Of a stretch of 64,000 nt of DNA, positions 24,038 to 33,604 are shown piece by piece (the stretch's first letter is position 1; the number at the start of each line of letters is the position of its first letter). The notes beneath the pieces are model-generated. The model saw nothing but the letters and a program-made list of their open reading frames with translations. It ran no database searches and was not told the origin of the DNA. Source of the stretch: Candidatus Paceibacterota bacterium (lineage in GTDB: Bacteria > Verrucomicrobiota > Verrucomicrobiia > Limisphaerales > UBA8199). Location: contig DAOTCE010000014.1 of NCBI GenBank assembly GCA_035452965.1, forward strand, positions 61,012-125,011. Direction: 5' to 3'. Position numbers and translations under genes: made by a program.

Positions 24038-24053
24038 ATCAACATATCTTGAT
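24038..24053. promoter_or_regulatory. Palindromic operator candidate upstream of metH
   Basis: atcaa (24038-24042) and ttgat (24049-24053) form a 5-base dyad with a 6-base centre, catatc, directly upstream of the metH -10 hexamer. Dyads of this A/T-rich form are used by ArsR-type regulators that sense S-adenosyl compounds in other phyla; the likeness is from memory and no regulator gene is in the window. The position over the -35 region fits repression. Confidence 0.4.
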
Positions 24054-24229
24054 ATATAGATATGAATTATCGGCCTAATGGGCCCTTTTGTTCAACAGCA
24101 GCCCTGGCCGGGCTAGCTAGTCCTGTCGGCGCGAACGTCAGTACGCTTGATATGGACCTGCAATCACCCAGCTTGCGCAGACTGACTTCGGCTTGCGGCT
24201 GGCTGGAGGGTGGCTCGCGGGTGCCGTGG

Positions 24230-24283
24230 TGCTACGGTGTGTATCCCATGGGGAGCGCTCCCCATGGGATACACACCGTAGCA
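24230..24283. repeat. Perfect 54-base palindrome, copy 1 of the intergenic family
   Basis: The arms, 27 bases each, are exact reverse complements without a spacer, centred on agcgct at 24254-24259. The core cccatggggagc/gctccccatggg is identical to copy 3 and nearly identical to copy 2. Here the outer arm reads ggtgtgtat instead of ggtgtggtt, and the opposite arm carries the matching change, so pairing is kept. Confidence 0.95.
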
Positions 24284-24360
24284 TCACCGTCCCGTCACCG
24301 TATCGCCAAGCAAGGCGTGCCGGTGCCAATGAGGACTCGAAGAGGCAGGCAGGCAGCACC

Positions 24361-24381
24361 ACTGTCCAAAATATGGACAGT
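24361..24381. repeat. Small perfect dyad (actgtcca - aaata - tggacagt)
   Basis: Eight-base arms at 24361-24368 and 24374-24381 with a 5-base centre. It could be an operator or a hairpin. The spacing between ctg and cag is 13 bases, so it does not fit a proteobacterial LexA box. Confidence 0.5.
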
Positions 24382-24652
24382 GCACGACTTGACACAGGGG
24401 GGTGCCCATCTGGTTCTGGTCGAGGAGCCAAGATGACCTTGTGTTCCAGGTGCATCGGCCACCCTGGCGATACGGGTCAAAACCACCTCTGTAGCTTCTC
24501 GGAAATCCGCGATGGACCCCTTTTCGCCGCTTCTGCCGTCAGTCAAACAGGCAGGGCACTGCAGCTTGTTCACAACTCGCCCGCCTCCTCGAAGGATGGG
24601 CGGCCTGCAGCCAGCGGGCCCTATCCGTCGAGCGAAGGGGTTCATACTGCTT

Positions 24653-27600
24653 CTATGGCGATACGAGGCGGTAGAACCGGTTCGGGAATATGGCAGCGTT
24701 AGGATCCTCAAACTCAAATGTGCCATTGCCTTTGTCCTCAGGCACGCCAAGCATCTGCCACTCCACAAAATTGGTGGAGGCTTCAAGGATGTAGACCGCT
24801 CCCGGCTGGCCGGAGAATTGGATGTGGACTTGACCGTTGGGCTGTCGGTGCACCGAGGTGACGTGGCAGTGCGGCCACCCACCTGGATGACCAGACTCGG
24901 GACGCAACGCGTTGATGACCTGCTGGGCGGCGTTGATCAGAGTGGCTGCCAGAACCGCATCGTGCGGCTGCACCCAGGCCCGCACTTGGTACTGGAATAT
25001 CCACAGTTCGATGATGGCCAAGATCGGGCGGCCCCGCTCAATCGAGCCCAGCGCGGCCCGGAGCGTTGCCACAAGCAGATGGGGATGCGGCCAGGTGGAC
25101 TTGACCAGGGCGATCAGCCGATCGAGGGCTTGGGTCGTGGTCAGAACTTCAACGGTGAAGGGCTGGGAGGCCATCAGCATCCCGTCATGGACCGCCAGCA
25201 GCAGCGCATTGGTGCCCACCGGCAAGACCACCGATGCCACGGGCCCCTGGGAGATCGGGTCAGGGTTCCCATCCTGATACCAGGTGTGCTGCAGCGGGTC
25301 ACCATCCGGATCGGCGGAGCGTGTGCCGTTGAGCACTACCGCGGCGTTGGTGCCATTCGCGGAGACAACCACCGGCTGGGTGGCGCTGGCATCGGCGATC
25401 GGGGCCTGGTTGATCACCAGCATCGCCTCGGAACTGACCACAGAGCCAAAGGCGTTACTGACGACGACGGCATAGGCGCCCTGGTCGCTCTCCTGGATAT
25501 TGGTCAGGGTCAGATCGGCGCTGGTGGCCCCGAGGAGGTTGGTTCCGTCCTTGCACCACTGGTAGCTCAGCGCGGAAGTGCCGGCCGCCACCACGCCAAA
25601 GGTGGCGTCGGTGCCGACGCTATTGGTCAGGCTGACGGGTTGGGCCACAATGGACGGCGCGCCGATGACCAGGTTGGTCTCGACGAACCAGTTTGAGGCG
25701 TCGAAACCTCCGCCGGTCACGAAGCCGCGCGCACGGAGGATGTTGCCCGCAGACACCGATAGATTGGTCCATTCCCAAGCTGCTGACGGCTCGGCTGGCG
25801 GCCCGGCGAGGCGCGTGCCGGCGGCGAGGCTGAGCCAGTCCGTGCCATTGGTGGAAACATCCAGAGTGGTCCGCCAGAACTCGGGGCAGGTGCCGCCGCA
25901 CAGCCAGGTGAGGGTCGAGCCGGCAAGAGTCAAGCGCTGGGTGGCCGGCTCGGTCTGATTCAGCCGAGCCAGGCACTGGCGCGTCTGGCCGCCCAGCGTC
26001 GAGAACGAGCCGCCGGCCAGAATCCTGCCATCCGCCTGCACCGCCAGGGAAAGCACACCAGAGTTCGCTCCCGGATTGAAGGTAATGTCCGGCGTGCCGT
26101 TGCTGTTGAGCCTGCCCAGGTGGTTGCGCGCCTGCCCACCCAGGGTTGAGAACCAACCGCCCGCCAGGATCTTCCCGTCCGCCTGCAATGCCAGGGAAAC
26201 CACCTCATTGTCCGCCTCCGGATTGAAGGTGGTGTCCAGAGTGCCGTTACGGTCAAGCCGGCCAATGCAGTAGCGCGGTTGGCCGCCCAGCAGCGAGAAC
26301 CAGCCGCCAACAAGAATCCTCCCATCGGCCTGCACCGCCACGCAATTAACGCTACCGTCTGCTCCCGGATCGAAGGTGGTATCCAGAGCGCCATCCGGGT
26401 TGAGGCGGCCGAGGCAGTTGCGCGGTTGGCCGGCCAGCAGCGAGAACCAGCCGCCAACAAGGACGTTCCCATCGGCCTGCACGGCCAGGGAAATAACGAC
26501 ACCGTCTGCTCCGGGATTGAAGGTGGTGTCCAGGGAGCCATCGGCGTTGAGCCGGCCGAGGTAGTTGCGCGGCTGGCTGCCAAGCGTGTTGAACCAGCCC
26601 CCCACCAGGATCTTGCCGTCCGGCTGCACGGCCAGGGAGTACACCACATCGTTTGCTCCCGGACTGAAAGTTGTGTCCAGGGAACCATCCGGGTTGAGTC
26701 GGCCGAGGCAGCTGCGCGGTTGGCCGCCCAGTGTGTTGAACCAGCCCGCCACCAAAATCCTGCCATCCGGCTGCACGGCCAGGGACATCACTGTCTGGCT
26801 TGCTCCCGGATTGAAGGTTGTGTCCAGTGTGCCATCGCTGTTGAGCCGGCCAAGGTAGCCGCATGGTTGGCTACCCAGAGTCGTGAACTCGCCGCCCACC
26901 AGGATTTTGCCGTCGGCCTGGATGGCTGTGGCATACACCGGACCGTTCGCCCCCGCATCGAAGGCGTCTGCGCTCGCCAGGTTCACCGTCAACACCGCCA
27001 CCTCGCTGGTCGTGCTCCCATGCGGGTTGCTGACAACAGCCCGGTAGGAGCCGGCATCGGCTCCTTGCAGGTTGGCCAGCGTTAGCGAGGAATCGGTGCC
27101 CTGGGGTATTGCCTGTCCGTCCTTCCACCACTGGTACTCCAGGGGCTCCGTCCCCGCCGCGCTCACACTCAGCGTCGCACTTTCACCGAGATGCCGTTGC
27201 TGGCTCAGCGGCTGGCTCAGGATCGTCGGGTCAATCACCGTGAGCGTCGCCACCAGGCTGGCGACTGCGCCAAAGCTGTTGCTGATGACTACCGAGTAAC
27301 CGCCGGCATCGGCGCCCAGCACGTTGCTCAAGGTCAGCGTCGAGGCGTGAGCCCCGGAAAGGGTCCCCCCGTCGCTCAGGATCTCTCCGCCTTTCAGCCA
27401 TTGGTAGCTCACGGGCGGCGAACCCGCGACCTCGACGCTGAAGGTGGCGGTTGTGCTTGCGTGGTTGGTCCGGTTGGCAGGCTGGCTTGCCAGCAGCAGC
27501 GGACCAATGATGCTCTCCACAAACCAACCGGAGCCGTTGAAGAAGCCACCGGCCGCGAAACCCCGGGCGCGGATGTTCGCGTCCGGCGCTGCCGAAATCC

Positions 27601-30600
27601 CGGTCAACTCCCAGCCCCCGCTGACCCGGCTGCCAGCGCCTAACGCCAGCCAATTCGTTCCATGGTCGGTGGAGCTCTCGAAGCTAGTCCGCCAGACCTC
27701 GGGACTGCTGCCGCCGCGCAGCCAGGTGACGGTCGAGCCGGCCAGGGTCAGGTCCTGAGTGGCCGGCGCGGTGGCATTCAACCGCCCGAGGCAGTAACGC
27801 GGCTGACCGGCCAGCGTCGAGAACGCACCACCCACTAGCGTCTTGCCATCCGCCTGCACCGCCAGGGAATACACCGCATAACCGGCTCCCGGGTTGAAGG
27901 TGGTGTCTGCTGTGCCATCGTCATTGAGACGGCCAAGGTAGTAGCGCGGCTCCCCGGCCAGGATAGAAAAATGGCCGCCCACCAGAATGCTGCCGTCCGC
28001 CTGCACTGCCAGGCAGTTGACCCCTCCGTCCGGTCCCGGGTTGAAGGTGGTGTCTGCCGTGCCATCGCTGTTGAGCCGGGCAAGGTAGTAGCGCGTTTGC
28101 CCGCCCAGCGTTGAGAACCAGCCGCCCGCCAGGATCCGGCCGTCTGCCTGCACCGCCAGGGCATTGACAACGTAGTCCGCCCCCGGGTTGAAAGTGGTAT
28201 CCAGTGTGCCGTTGCTGTGGAGCCGGCCAAGGAAGTGGCGCGGCTGCCCGCCCAACGTCGAGAACCAACCACTCGCCAGGACCTTTCCGTCTGCCTGCAC
28301 TGCCAGGGAATACACCGCACTGTTCGCGTTCGGATCGAAGGTGGTGTCCAGTGCGCCATCGCTGTTGAGCCGGCCAAGGTAGTTGCGAGTCTGCCCGCCC
28401 AGCGCCGTGAAATCGCCGCCAACCAGGATTCTGCCGTCCGCCTGGAGGGCGATACAATACACCCCAGAACTTGGTCCCGGATTAAAGGTGGCGTCCAGCG
28501 TCCCATCGCTGTTGAGCCGGCCGAGGTAATTGCGCGTTTGCCCTGCCAGCGTCGCGAAATACCCGCCCACCAGGATCTTGCCGTCCGGCTGCAGTGTCAG
28601 GGAATACACCAGGTAGTCCGCTCCCGGATTGAAGGTGGTGTCCAGAGTCCCATCGCTGTTGAGCCGGCCGAGGTAGTGGCGCGGTTGGCCACCCAAGGTC
28701 GTGAACTCGCCGCCCACCAGGATCTTCCCGTCGGCCTGGACGGCCGTGGCATACACAGCGCCGTTTGCCGCCGAGTCAAACGCGTCCGCAGCGGCCAGGT
28801 TCACCATCAACACCGCCACCTCGCTGGTCACGCTTCCGGACAGGTTGCTCACCACCACCTGGTAGTCGCCGGCGTCGGCCCCCTGCAGGCTGTTGAGCGT
28901 GAGCGAAGCCCCGGTGCCCTGAGCCAGCTCCGTCCCATCCCGTAACCACTGGTAGCTCAGGGGATCGGTGCCACCAGCGACGACACTCAGCGTCACCGTC
29001 TCGCCGGCGTGCGCGTGCTGCCCCACCGGCTGGCTCGTAATGAACGGGTCCAGGACCGTCAAGGTAGCCACCGCGCTCGTGACACTGCCATCCTGGTTGG
29101 TGACCAGCACGCTGTAGCTGCCTTCGTCACTCTTGACCACGTTGGTCAGGACCAGCGTTGACGTCATGGTTCCGTAGATGCTCGCGTCGTCGGCGAGAGG
29201 AGCGTCGTTCTTGAGCCATTGGTAACTGAGAGGCGCGGTCCCCCCGGCCGCCTCCACGGCGAACGTGACCGCCGCGCCCAGGTTGGTCGTGACACTCTCG
29301 GGTTGGGCCACGATCGAGGGCGGCACGTTGGTGGCAAAGGCCGCGATCACGTCCGCCTGGTTCGTGCCGAATACCATGTACCAAACCACGCTCCTGCTGT
29401 GCCCCGGGGGGAGGGTACCGTAGTTCTGGGCTAGGTTAATCGCGATGTCGTTGGATTCCCCTTCGGGATCTACCACCGACAGGCAAGCATAAGGGTCTGT
29501 GTTTTCAAAACCGGTTGCGCTCGGGATTTGTAAGCCCGAATCGGAACAGAAACCCAAGCTGAGACCCGATGCCGGACCGGTGGCCACCACCATGTCGTAG
29601 GCGCGATTGACTGAAACCACATCGTTCAGGGTGGAAAAACTGGAATTGGTGACCGCGAGGGCATCCTGGTCGGGGTCAGTGCTGTCCAGGGTGACCACAT
29701 TGCTCAGGGAGGTTGCACCGATGTTCTGGAGTGTGTCCACAACGCGAATGACTTTGCTGTCCGTCGCAAAGGAAATGTCCCGCGAGAAGCTCAGGCCGGG
29801 GGTCACCAGCCCTTCCAGCAGTGCCTGATGCAAGGCGCCGCTGCTCAAGTTGCTGAGCGTCAGACTGGTGAATGATCCACTTGGGTGGATGGCGCCGTCG
29901 ACGCCGATAGCATAGTTATAGACCGGAGTGCCGGGCCACCAGAAGTCGCTGCCGGCAACGCCGCCCGTGCCGTCGGGATTGAACCGGCCGCCGGTGGACT
30001 CGGCGATGAAGACCCCGTTGGTGTTGATCGGCAAGTAAAGGTAGTTTCCGCCCAGGAACACCGGGGTGGGAATCACCCTAACGGTGAGCACGGCGCCGGA
30101 ACTGAGGATCGTGCCGAACTCGTTGCTGACCAGACAACTGAAGACGCTGCCCGAATCGGAGAGTTGGACGTTGTTAGTGGTGTAGCTCGAGTCGGTAGCC
30201 CCGGCGATGAATTCGCCGTTCCGCTGCCAGAAATAGCTCAGCGGCGCGGCGCCTGTGGCCGTCACGCTGAAGCTGGCCATTCCGCCCGGGCCCACGACCT
30301 GGCTTTGCGGCTGGGAGAGAACCAACGGCTCCAGCACGTCCGCTTCGTACAGCTGAAATCGCACCGCGTCGGCAATGACCACGTATCCGGAGTAGCCTGT
30401 CAGGTTCGAGATCTCCACATAGACGTCGTTGCCAGGACTCAAGTGCGCCACCTGCAGCACCAGCGGGAACCAGGTTCCGCCATTCACTTGCTGGTTGACC
30501 GGCACCTCGATAGAGGCGCCGTCGGTCTGAATCTTGAACGGGGTACTGAAGGCGCGGTTGCCCCCCTGTGGGTACATCACGTAGATGCTGTAATACCCGG

Positions 30601-33073
30601 GCACGGTAATCGTCGGCCGATATGTCGCTGTTGAGGCCGACCCTGAAGCAATCGTGCTCGAAAAACCATAATCCGGTCCATACCGGCCTGCGGCGGTGGT
30701 GCCTATCGCCCAGGAACCACTGAACGTCACTGCGGCGTTGGTGTTGTCCAGAACAATGTCCGTTGGGGAAGGCACGAAGTTGGCGGCAACGGCGAGATTG
30801 CTGAGAACCGTCACGAACAACGGGTTATCGGCGCTCGTGATATCGCCGCTCCACCCGCCGAAGTCGTGTCCCACGCCAGGCGTAGCCGTTACTGTCACCA
30901 CCGTCCCCGCCACGTAGCTCGCCTGGTTGGGGCTTTTCGACACCGACCCGCCCGCGTCGGCGTTGACCGTCAGCGTGAACATGCCTTCCACCACCGTCAG
31001 CGTCGCGTCGCCACTGGTCGCGCTGCCGACATCATTTGTTACCACAACCGAGTAGGCTCCTGCGTCACTCACCTGCGCGGATGTCAGCGTATAGGAACTC
31101 TGCGTCGCGCCCCCGATGATCGAACCGTCATGCCGCCACTGGTAACTCAGCGGCGCGGCTCCGCTGGCGGCCACGGTGAACGTCACGGTTGAGCCGACTA
31201 CCACAGTCCGGCTTTGCGGATGCACCACGATCTGCGGCGGCGCCGGAAGGGTGGTTGCGCTCGCTTCGCCGCTGTTCCCGGAGGCGCCGGCTGCGTTCAC
31301 GGACCGCACCACGTAGTAGTAGGTCGTGTCCCCCGCCAACCCCGCGTCGCTCCAGCCTGAGCTGCTCCACGGCACTACCGCCACGTCCACATACGGTCCT
31401 CCAGCCACCGATGCCCGCGCCACCACGTTATGGACTGCATTGGTCGCGTGGTTATTCCATGTCAGATCAATCCGCGAACTGCTTGCCGCGCTGGCCGTCA
31501 GCCCGCTTGGAGGCGCAGACGCTACTGTCGCAGGACTTGCGAACACCAATTTGATCCCGTCCGCCAGCGCCACCCCTCCAGGCTCCGCGATCGCATCAGT
31601 CACCCGGATTCTGCCCGAGCTGCCCGCTGCGAAGTTGAATGTGCCGAGCAGGCTCCAGTTGCCGGCATTGGTTTGCTGGTTGGCATATACCGTCGTCGAA
31701 CCCCCGTTATAGACGATTTCAAACGGCACCCCCGCCGACGCGTCAGCCCGATAAGGGTGCCATTGATAAACCGTATAATCCCCGGGCACAAGGACGTTGG
31801 GTGTGAATTCCACATAGTTCGCCCCGCTTCCCTGCGCCAGCGCGACGTAGTTCGTCCCGAACGAATTAGTGTCCGTCCCGGTCCCGGCTCCTTCGAAGCG
31901 GGGCGTGGTGTTGTTGGTCAGGTAGAAGGTGCGCACTGACGTTGCCGCCCCCACCACGCTCGCGTCCGCTTCATCCAGCACGAGGTTATTCACCACGCCC
32001 GGGGTTGCGCCCAGCGTCCCGGCGCTGATGTAGGTCCACTGTTGCGCGTCGTGCAGGTCCGCGCGAAAGAAGTTCGCGCCGGCATAGCCCCCGACTGCCG
32101 GTGTGTTTGGATCCGCCGCGAGGTAGTCAATGAACTCCTGCACATCCTTGTCCGGGGTCGGCGCCGAATACGGCGGCCCATACACATCTTGTATCGGCAC
32201 CAGCACCTTGATTGCGTTAGTCCAATACACCGTCACTCCGTTGATGGTTTCCGGGGGCAGGTTGCTCCAGAGGTTCTGGTAATAGGTCCAGTTCACATCC
32301 GCCCAATTGATCGCCGCGCTCGGCGCCCTGGTAGCCGAAAAGTGATAAATCTGCGGCATCACCGCGTCGCTCCAATAGCCGAATTCCTTGTACGGAAACG
32401 AGGAGTGCAGCCCCACAATTGCAAACGGCGAATGGGCCAGAAACTTGTTCGGCCAATTCGACCTCACCGCCGAGCAGAGCTGCCAGGCCAGCGCCGGCCC
32501 GTTGGTTCCGATCCAGGTCTGGTGGCTCTCCCACTCCGCCTCCGCATCCCACACGAAGCCATCGGCGCCCTGGGAAAATACATAATCCGCAATCGCGATC
32601 TCTCCAGGAATGTTCTGCCCGTAAGAACGATTGTAACCGAAAATCCACAGCCCGTTGGCATGGGCGCTTTCGACCAGGTTGCTTGTAAACTGCGGGCCGG
32701 CGTAGTCCCCATTGAACAACTGGTCGCTGGTGGCCGCCTTCACAATCACATACCGCGTCCCCTGGCTCTTTAAGTACAGCATCAGGCTGTTCTCATTGGT
32801 CACACTCGGCACATACCCCCCAAGCTGGTTCGTGGCGCTGCTCATGTGAAACAGCCATTCGCCCTTGCCAAGATTGGCCGGGTCAATGCCGCCGTCGCGG
32901 ATGGCACCCACAGCCGGGCTGCCGCTCACCGCCAGAAGTAGCGGCAGGAGGAGGGGGAGTAATCGGATGATGCACGGCCTGCGCGGAGGACTCCGAAAAG
33001 CCGAGTTCCCGAAAGTGCGGTTCATAGCAAAGAATGTCTTCATAATCAGGGGTTGATGGTGTGTTGACTCCAT
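24653..33073 (-). CDS. Giant secreted multidomain protein: golvesin, FN3, Ig-like and two seven-fold delta-60 repeat blocks
   Basis: 2806 residues with an N-terminal export signal (RLLPLLLPLLLAVSGSPAVGA). Order: a barrel-like domain of about 300 residues with the acidic motif WDAEAEWE, possibly glycosidase-related but unassigned; a golvesin/Xly-type module; FN3; Ig-like 1; an InlB-type repeat (GHDFGGWSGD); a second golvesin module; Ig-like 2; an unassigned domain; Ig 3 and 4; seven delta-60 repeats; a linker domain with GSTVTWLRGGSSPEVWRT; Ig 5 and 6; seven more delta-60 repeats; a second copy of the linker; Ig 7; a PKD-like domain; and a C-terminal end RFYRLVSP. The delta-60 unit is about 49 residues with ADGKILVGG and GRLNSDGTLDTTFNPG. 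It is probably an extracellular or surface polysaccharide-binding protein. The start is uncertain: ATG 33073 or MKTFFAMNRT at 33043. It has no near neighbours on its strand. Confidence 0.85.
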   Translation of the reverse strand: MESTHHQPLIMKTFFAMNRTFGNSAFRSPPRRPCIIRLLPLLLPLLLAVSGSPAVGAIRDGGIDPANLGKGEWLFHMSSATNQLGGYVPSVTNENSLMLYLKSQGTRYVIVKAATSDQLFNGDYAGPQFTSNLVESAHANGLWIFGYNRSYGQNIPGEIAIADYVFSQGADGFVWDAEAEWESHQTWIGTNGPALAWQLCSAVRSNWPNKFLAHSPFAIVGLHSSFPYKEFGYWSDAVMPQIYHFSATRAPSAAINWADVNWTYYQNLWSNLPPETINGVTVYWTNAIKVLVPIQDVYGPPYSAPTPDKDVQEFIDYLAADPNTPAVGGYAGANFFRADLHDAQQWTYISAGTLGATPGVVNNLVLDEADASVVGAATSVRTFYLTNNTTPRFEGAGTGTDTNSFGTNYVALAQGSGANYVEFTPNVLVPGDYTVYQWHPYRADASAGVPFEIVYNGGSTTVYANQQTNAGNWSLLGTFNFAAGSSGRIRVTDAIAEPGGVALADGIKLVFASPATVASAPPSGLTASAASSSRIDLTWNNHATNAVHNVVARASVAGGPYVDVAVVPWSSSGWSDAGLAGDTTYYYVVRSVNAAGASGNSGEASATTLPAPPQIVVHPQSRTVVVGSTVTFTVAASGAAPLSYQWRHDGSIIGGATQSSYTLTSAQVSDAGAYSVVVTNDVGSATSGDATLTVVEGMFTLTVNADAGGSVSKSPNQASYVAGTVVTVTATPGVGHDFGGWSGDITSADNPLFVTVLSNLAVAANFVPSPTDIVLDNTNAAVTFSGSWAIGTTAAGRYGPDYGFSSTIASGSASTATYRPTITVPGYYSIYVMYPQGGNRAFSTPFKIQTDGASIEVPVNQQVNGGTWFPLVLQVAHLSPGNDVYVEISNLTGYSGYVVIADAVRFQLYEADVLEPLVLSQPQSQVVGPGGMASFSVTATGAAPLSYFWQRNGEFIAGATDSSYTTNNVQLSDSGSVFSCLVSNEFGTILSSGAVLTVRVIPTPVFLGGNYLYLPINTNGVFIAESTGGRFNPDGTGGVAGSDFWWPGTPVYNYAIGVDGAIHPSGSFTSLTLSNLSSGALHQALLEGLVTPGLSFSRDISFATDSKVIRVVDTLQNIGATSLSNVVTLDSTDPDQDALAVTNSSFSTLNDVVSVNRAYDMVVATGPASGLSLGFCSDSGLQIPSATGFENTDPYACLSVVDPEGESNDIAINLAQNYGTLPPGHSRSVVWYMVFGTNQADVIAAFATNVPPSIVAQPESVTTNLGAAVTFAVEAAGGTAPLSYQWLKNDAPLADDASIYGTMTSTLVLTNVVKSDEGSYSVLVTNQDGSVTSAVATLTVLDPFITSQPVGQHAHAGETVTLSVVAGGTDPLSYQWLRDGTELAQGTGASLTLNSLQGADAGDYQVVVSNLSGSVTSEVAVLMVNLAAADAFDSAANGAVYATAVQADGKILVGGEFTTLGGQPRHYLGRLNSDGTLDTTFNPGADYLVYSLTLQPDGKILVGGYFATLAGQTRNYLGRLNSDGTLDATFNPGPSSGVYCIALQADGRILVGGDFTALGGQTRNYLGRLNSDGALDTTFDPNANSAVYSLAVQADGKVLASGWFSTLGGQPRHFLGRLHSNGTLDTTFNPGADYVVNALAVQADGRILAGGWFSTLGGQTRYYLARLNSDGTADTTFNPGPDGGVNCLAVQADGSILVGGHFSILAGEPRYYLGRLNDDGTADTTFNPGAGYAVYSLAVQADGKTLVGGAFSTLAGQPRYCLGRLNATAPATQDLTLAGSTVTWLRGGSSPEVWRTSFESSTDHGTNWLALGAGSRVSGGWELTGISAAPDANIRARGFAAGGFFNGSGWFVESIIGPLLLASQPANRTNHASTTATFSVEVAGSPPVSYQWLKGGEILSDGGTLSGAHASTLTLSNVLGADAGGYSVVISNSFGAVASLVATLTVIDPTILSQPLSQQRHLGESATLSVSAAGTEPLEYQWWKDGQAIPQGTDSSLTLANLQGADAGSYRAVVSNPHGSTTSEVAVLTVNLASADAFDAGANGPVYATAIQADGKILVGGEFTTLGSQPCGYLGRLNSDGTLDTTFNPGASQTVMSLAVQPDGRILVAGWFNTLGGQPRSCLGRLNPDGSLDTTFSPGANDVVYSLAVQPDGKILVGGWFNTLGSQPRNYLGRLNADGSLDTTFNPGADGVVISLAVQADGNVLVGGWFSLLAGQPRNCLGRLNPDGALDTTFDPGADGSVNCVAVQADGRILVGGWFSLLGGQPRYCIGRLDRNGTLDTTFNPEADNEVVSLALQADGKILAGGWFSTLGGQARNHLGRLNSNGTPDITFNPGANSGVLSLAVQADGRILAGGSFSTLGGQTRQCLARLNQTEPATQRLTLAGSTLTWLCGGTCPEFWRTTLDVSTNGTDWLSLAAGTRLAGPPAEPSAAWEWTNLSVSAGNILRARGFVTGGGFDASNWFVETNLVIGAPSIVAQPVSLTNSVGTDATFGVVAAGTSALSYQWCKDGTNLLGATSADLTLTNIQESDQGAYAVVVSNAFGSVVSSEAMLVINQAPIADASATQPVVVSANGTNAAVVLNGTRSADPDGDPLQHTWYQDGNPDPISQGPVASVVLPVGTNALLLAVHDGMLMASQPFTVEVLTTTQALDRLIALVKSTWPHPHLLVATLRAALGSIERGRPILAIIELWIFQYQVRAWVQPHDAVLAATLINAAQQVINALRPESGHPGGWPHCHVTSVHRQPNGQVHIQFSGQPGAVYILEASTNFVEWQMLGVPEDKGNGTFEFEDPNAAIFPNRFYRLVSP
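25945..26970 (-). repeat. Second delta-60 block, seven repeats of about 147 bases
   Basis: Seven units of 49 codons each, recognisable by V-Q-A/P-D-G-x-I/V-L-V-G-G and L-D-T-T-F-N/D-P-G-A; the last unit ends with RLNQTEPATQ. Edges are approximate. Confidence 0.85.
27775..28785 (-). repeat. First delta-60 block, seven repeats of about 147 bases
   Basis: Seven units of 49 codons; the last is incomplete at its end and closes with RLNATAPATQ, just as in the other block. Edges are approximate. Confidence 0.85.
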
Positions 33074-33499
33074 TTGTGTGGTCTAACTGCGCCAGAGCGG
33101 TTGCGTCGCCGTGTGCGCCAAATAGCGGATGATCCCGACAGCCGTCCGCAATCGTTCAAACGGAGTAATGCCCCAAGGCTGTCGAACCAGGCTCCAATGA
33201 GACAGGGAGATGCAGGTCGCGGCTGAATGCACCCCTGCCGCGGGTGCGACCTCAACTTCGGTTTTCATAACCTTGTGCGTAATTGCGCCAATTCGCCTCC
33301 TCCTGCCTGGAGTGGATGGATAACACTTATACTGCGAATTCAGGTTTCTGCTATGGGGTGTTTACCCCACAACTGCCCGCATTCCAGCCGGAGCGGCGTT
33401 TGGCGTGTTACTGCCGGGGAAGCCGCAGCAACGGATAGGAAGTGTTAGATCACCGAAATCTGGATGCCCGGCAGGACGAGGCCGTTAAGTGACGCGCGC
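33074..33499. other. Intergenic region between divergent giant and ppdK genes
   Basis: About 430 bases with no believable gene. It presumably carries promoters for both genes; only one candidate (33500-33527, toward ppdK) is clear. Confidence 0.55.
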
Positions 33500-33527
33500 T
33501 TGACAGCCTGGCTGGCTTTGCTAATTT
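33500..33527 (+). promoter_or_regulatory. Promoter candidate for ppdK
   Basis: Exact TTGACA at 33500-33505 and TAATTT at 33522-33527 with a 16-base spacer. The -10 is poor, but the location, 78 bases before the ATG, is suitable. Confidence 0.4.
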
Positions 33528-33604
33528 CCGCGCACTGTTTCGGAGGAATCCTTCCGGCGAAACCTGATGAACTGAACGTTGTTACTGATTAGAACCGACA
33601 CTTT

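Larger units (their letters stand above)
24054..24652. other. Long intergenic region between metH and the giant gene
   Basis: About 600 bases without a credible gene. It holds the perfect 54-base palindrome at 24230-24283 and a smaller dyad at 24361-24381. A minus-strand frame runs through 24295-24652 but its translation has no family features. Confidence 0.6.
25680..29340 (-). repeat. Tandem intragenic duplication of an Ig-Ig-delta60x7-linker unit
   Basis: Two consecutive units of about 1.8 kb, roughly 29340-27510 and 27505-25680, have the same internal order: two Ig-like domains, seven delta-60 repeats, then a domain with T-L-A-G-S-T-x-T-W-L. Equivalent segments are similar but clearly diverged, so the duplication is old. 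Edges are approximate. Confidence 0.75.

Noticed and set aside
23954..24060. SAM or cobalamin riboswitch upstream of metH
   Set aside because: The leader is short and A/T-rich; no B12 box or SAM-core sequence was found.
24361..24381. LexA-type box
   Set aside because: The dyad has 13 bases between ctg and cag, not 10, and no SOS gene follows.
24295..24652. Minus-strand open frame in the metH-giant intergenic region
   Set aside because: No start with a ribosome site, no family features, and it crosses into the giant gene's 3' end in another frame.
25945..28785. Regular 147-base repeats suggestive of a CRISPR array or satellite
   Set aside because: The repeats are in frame, code for delta-60 units and have no constant-repeat/unique-spacer structure.
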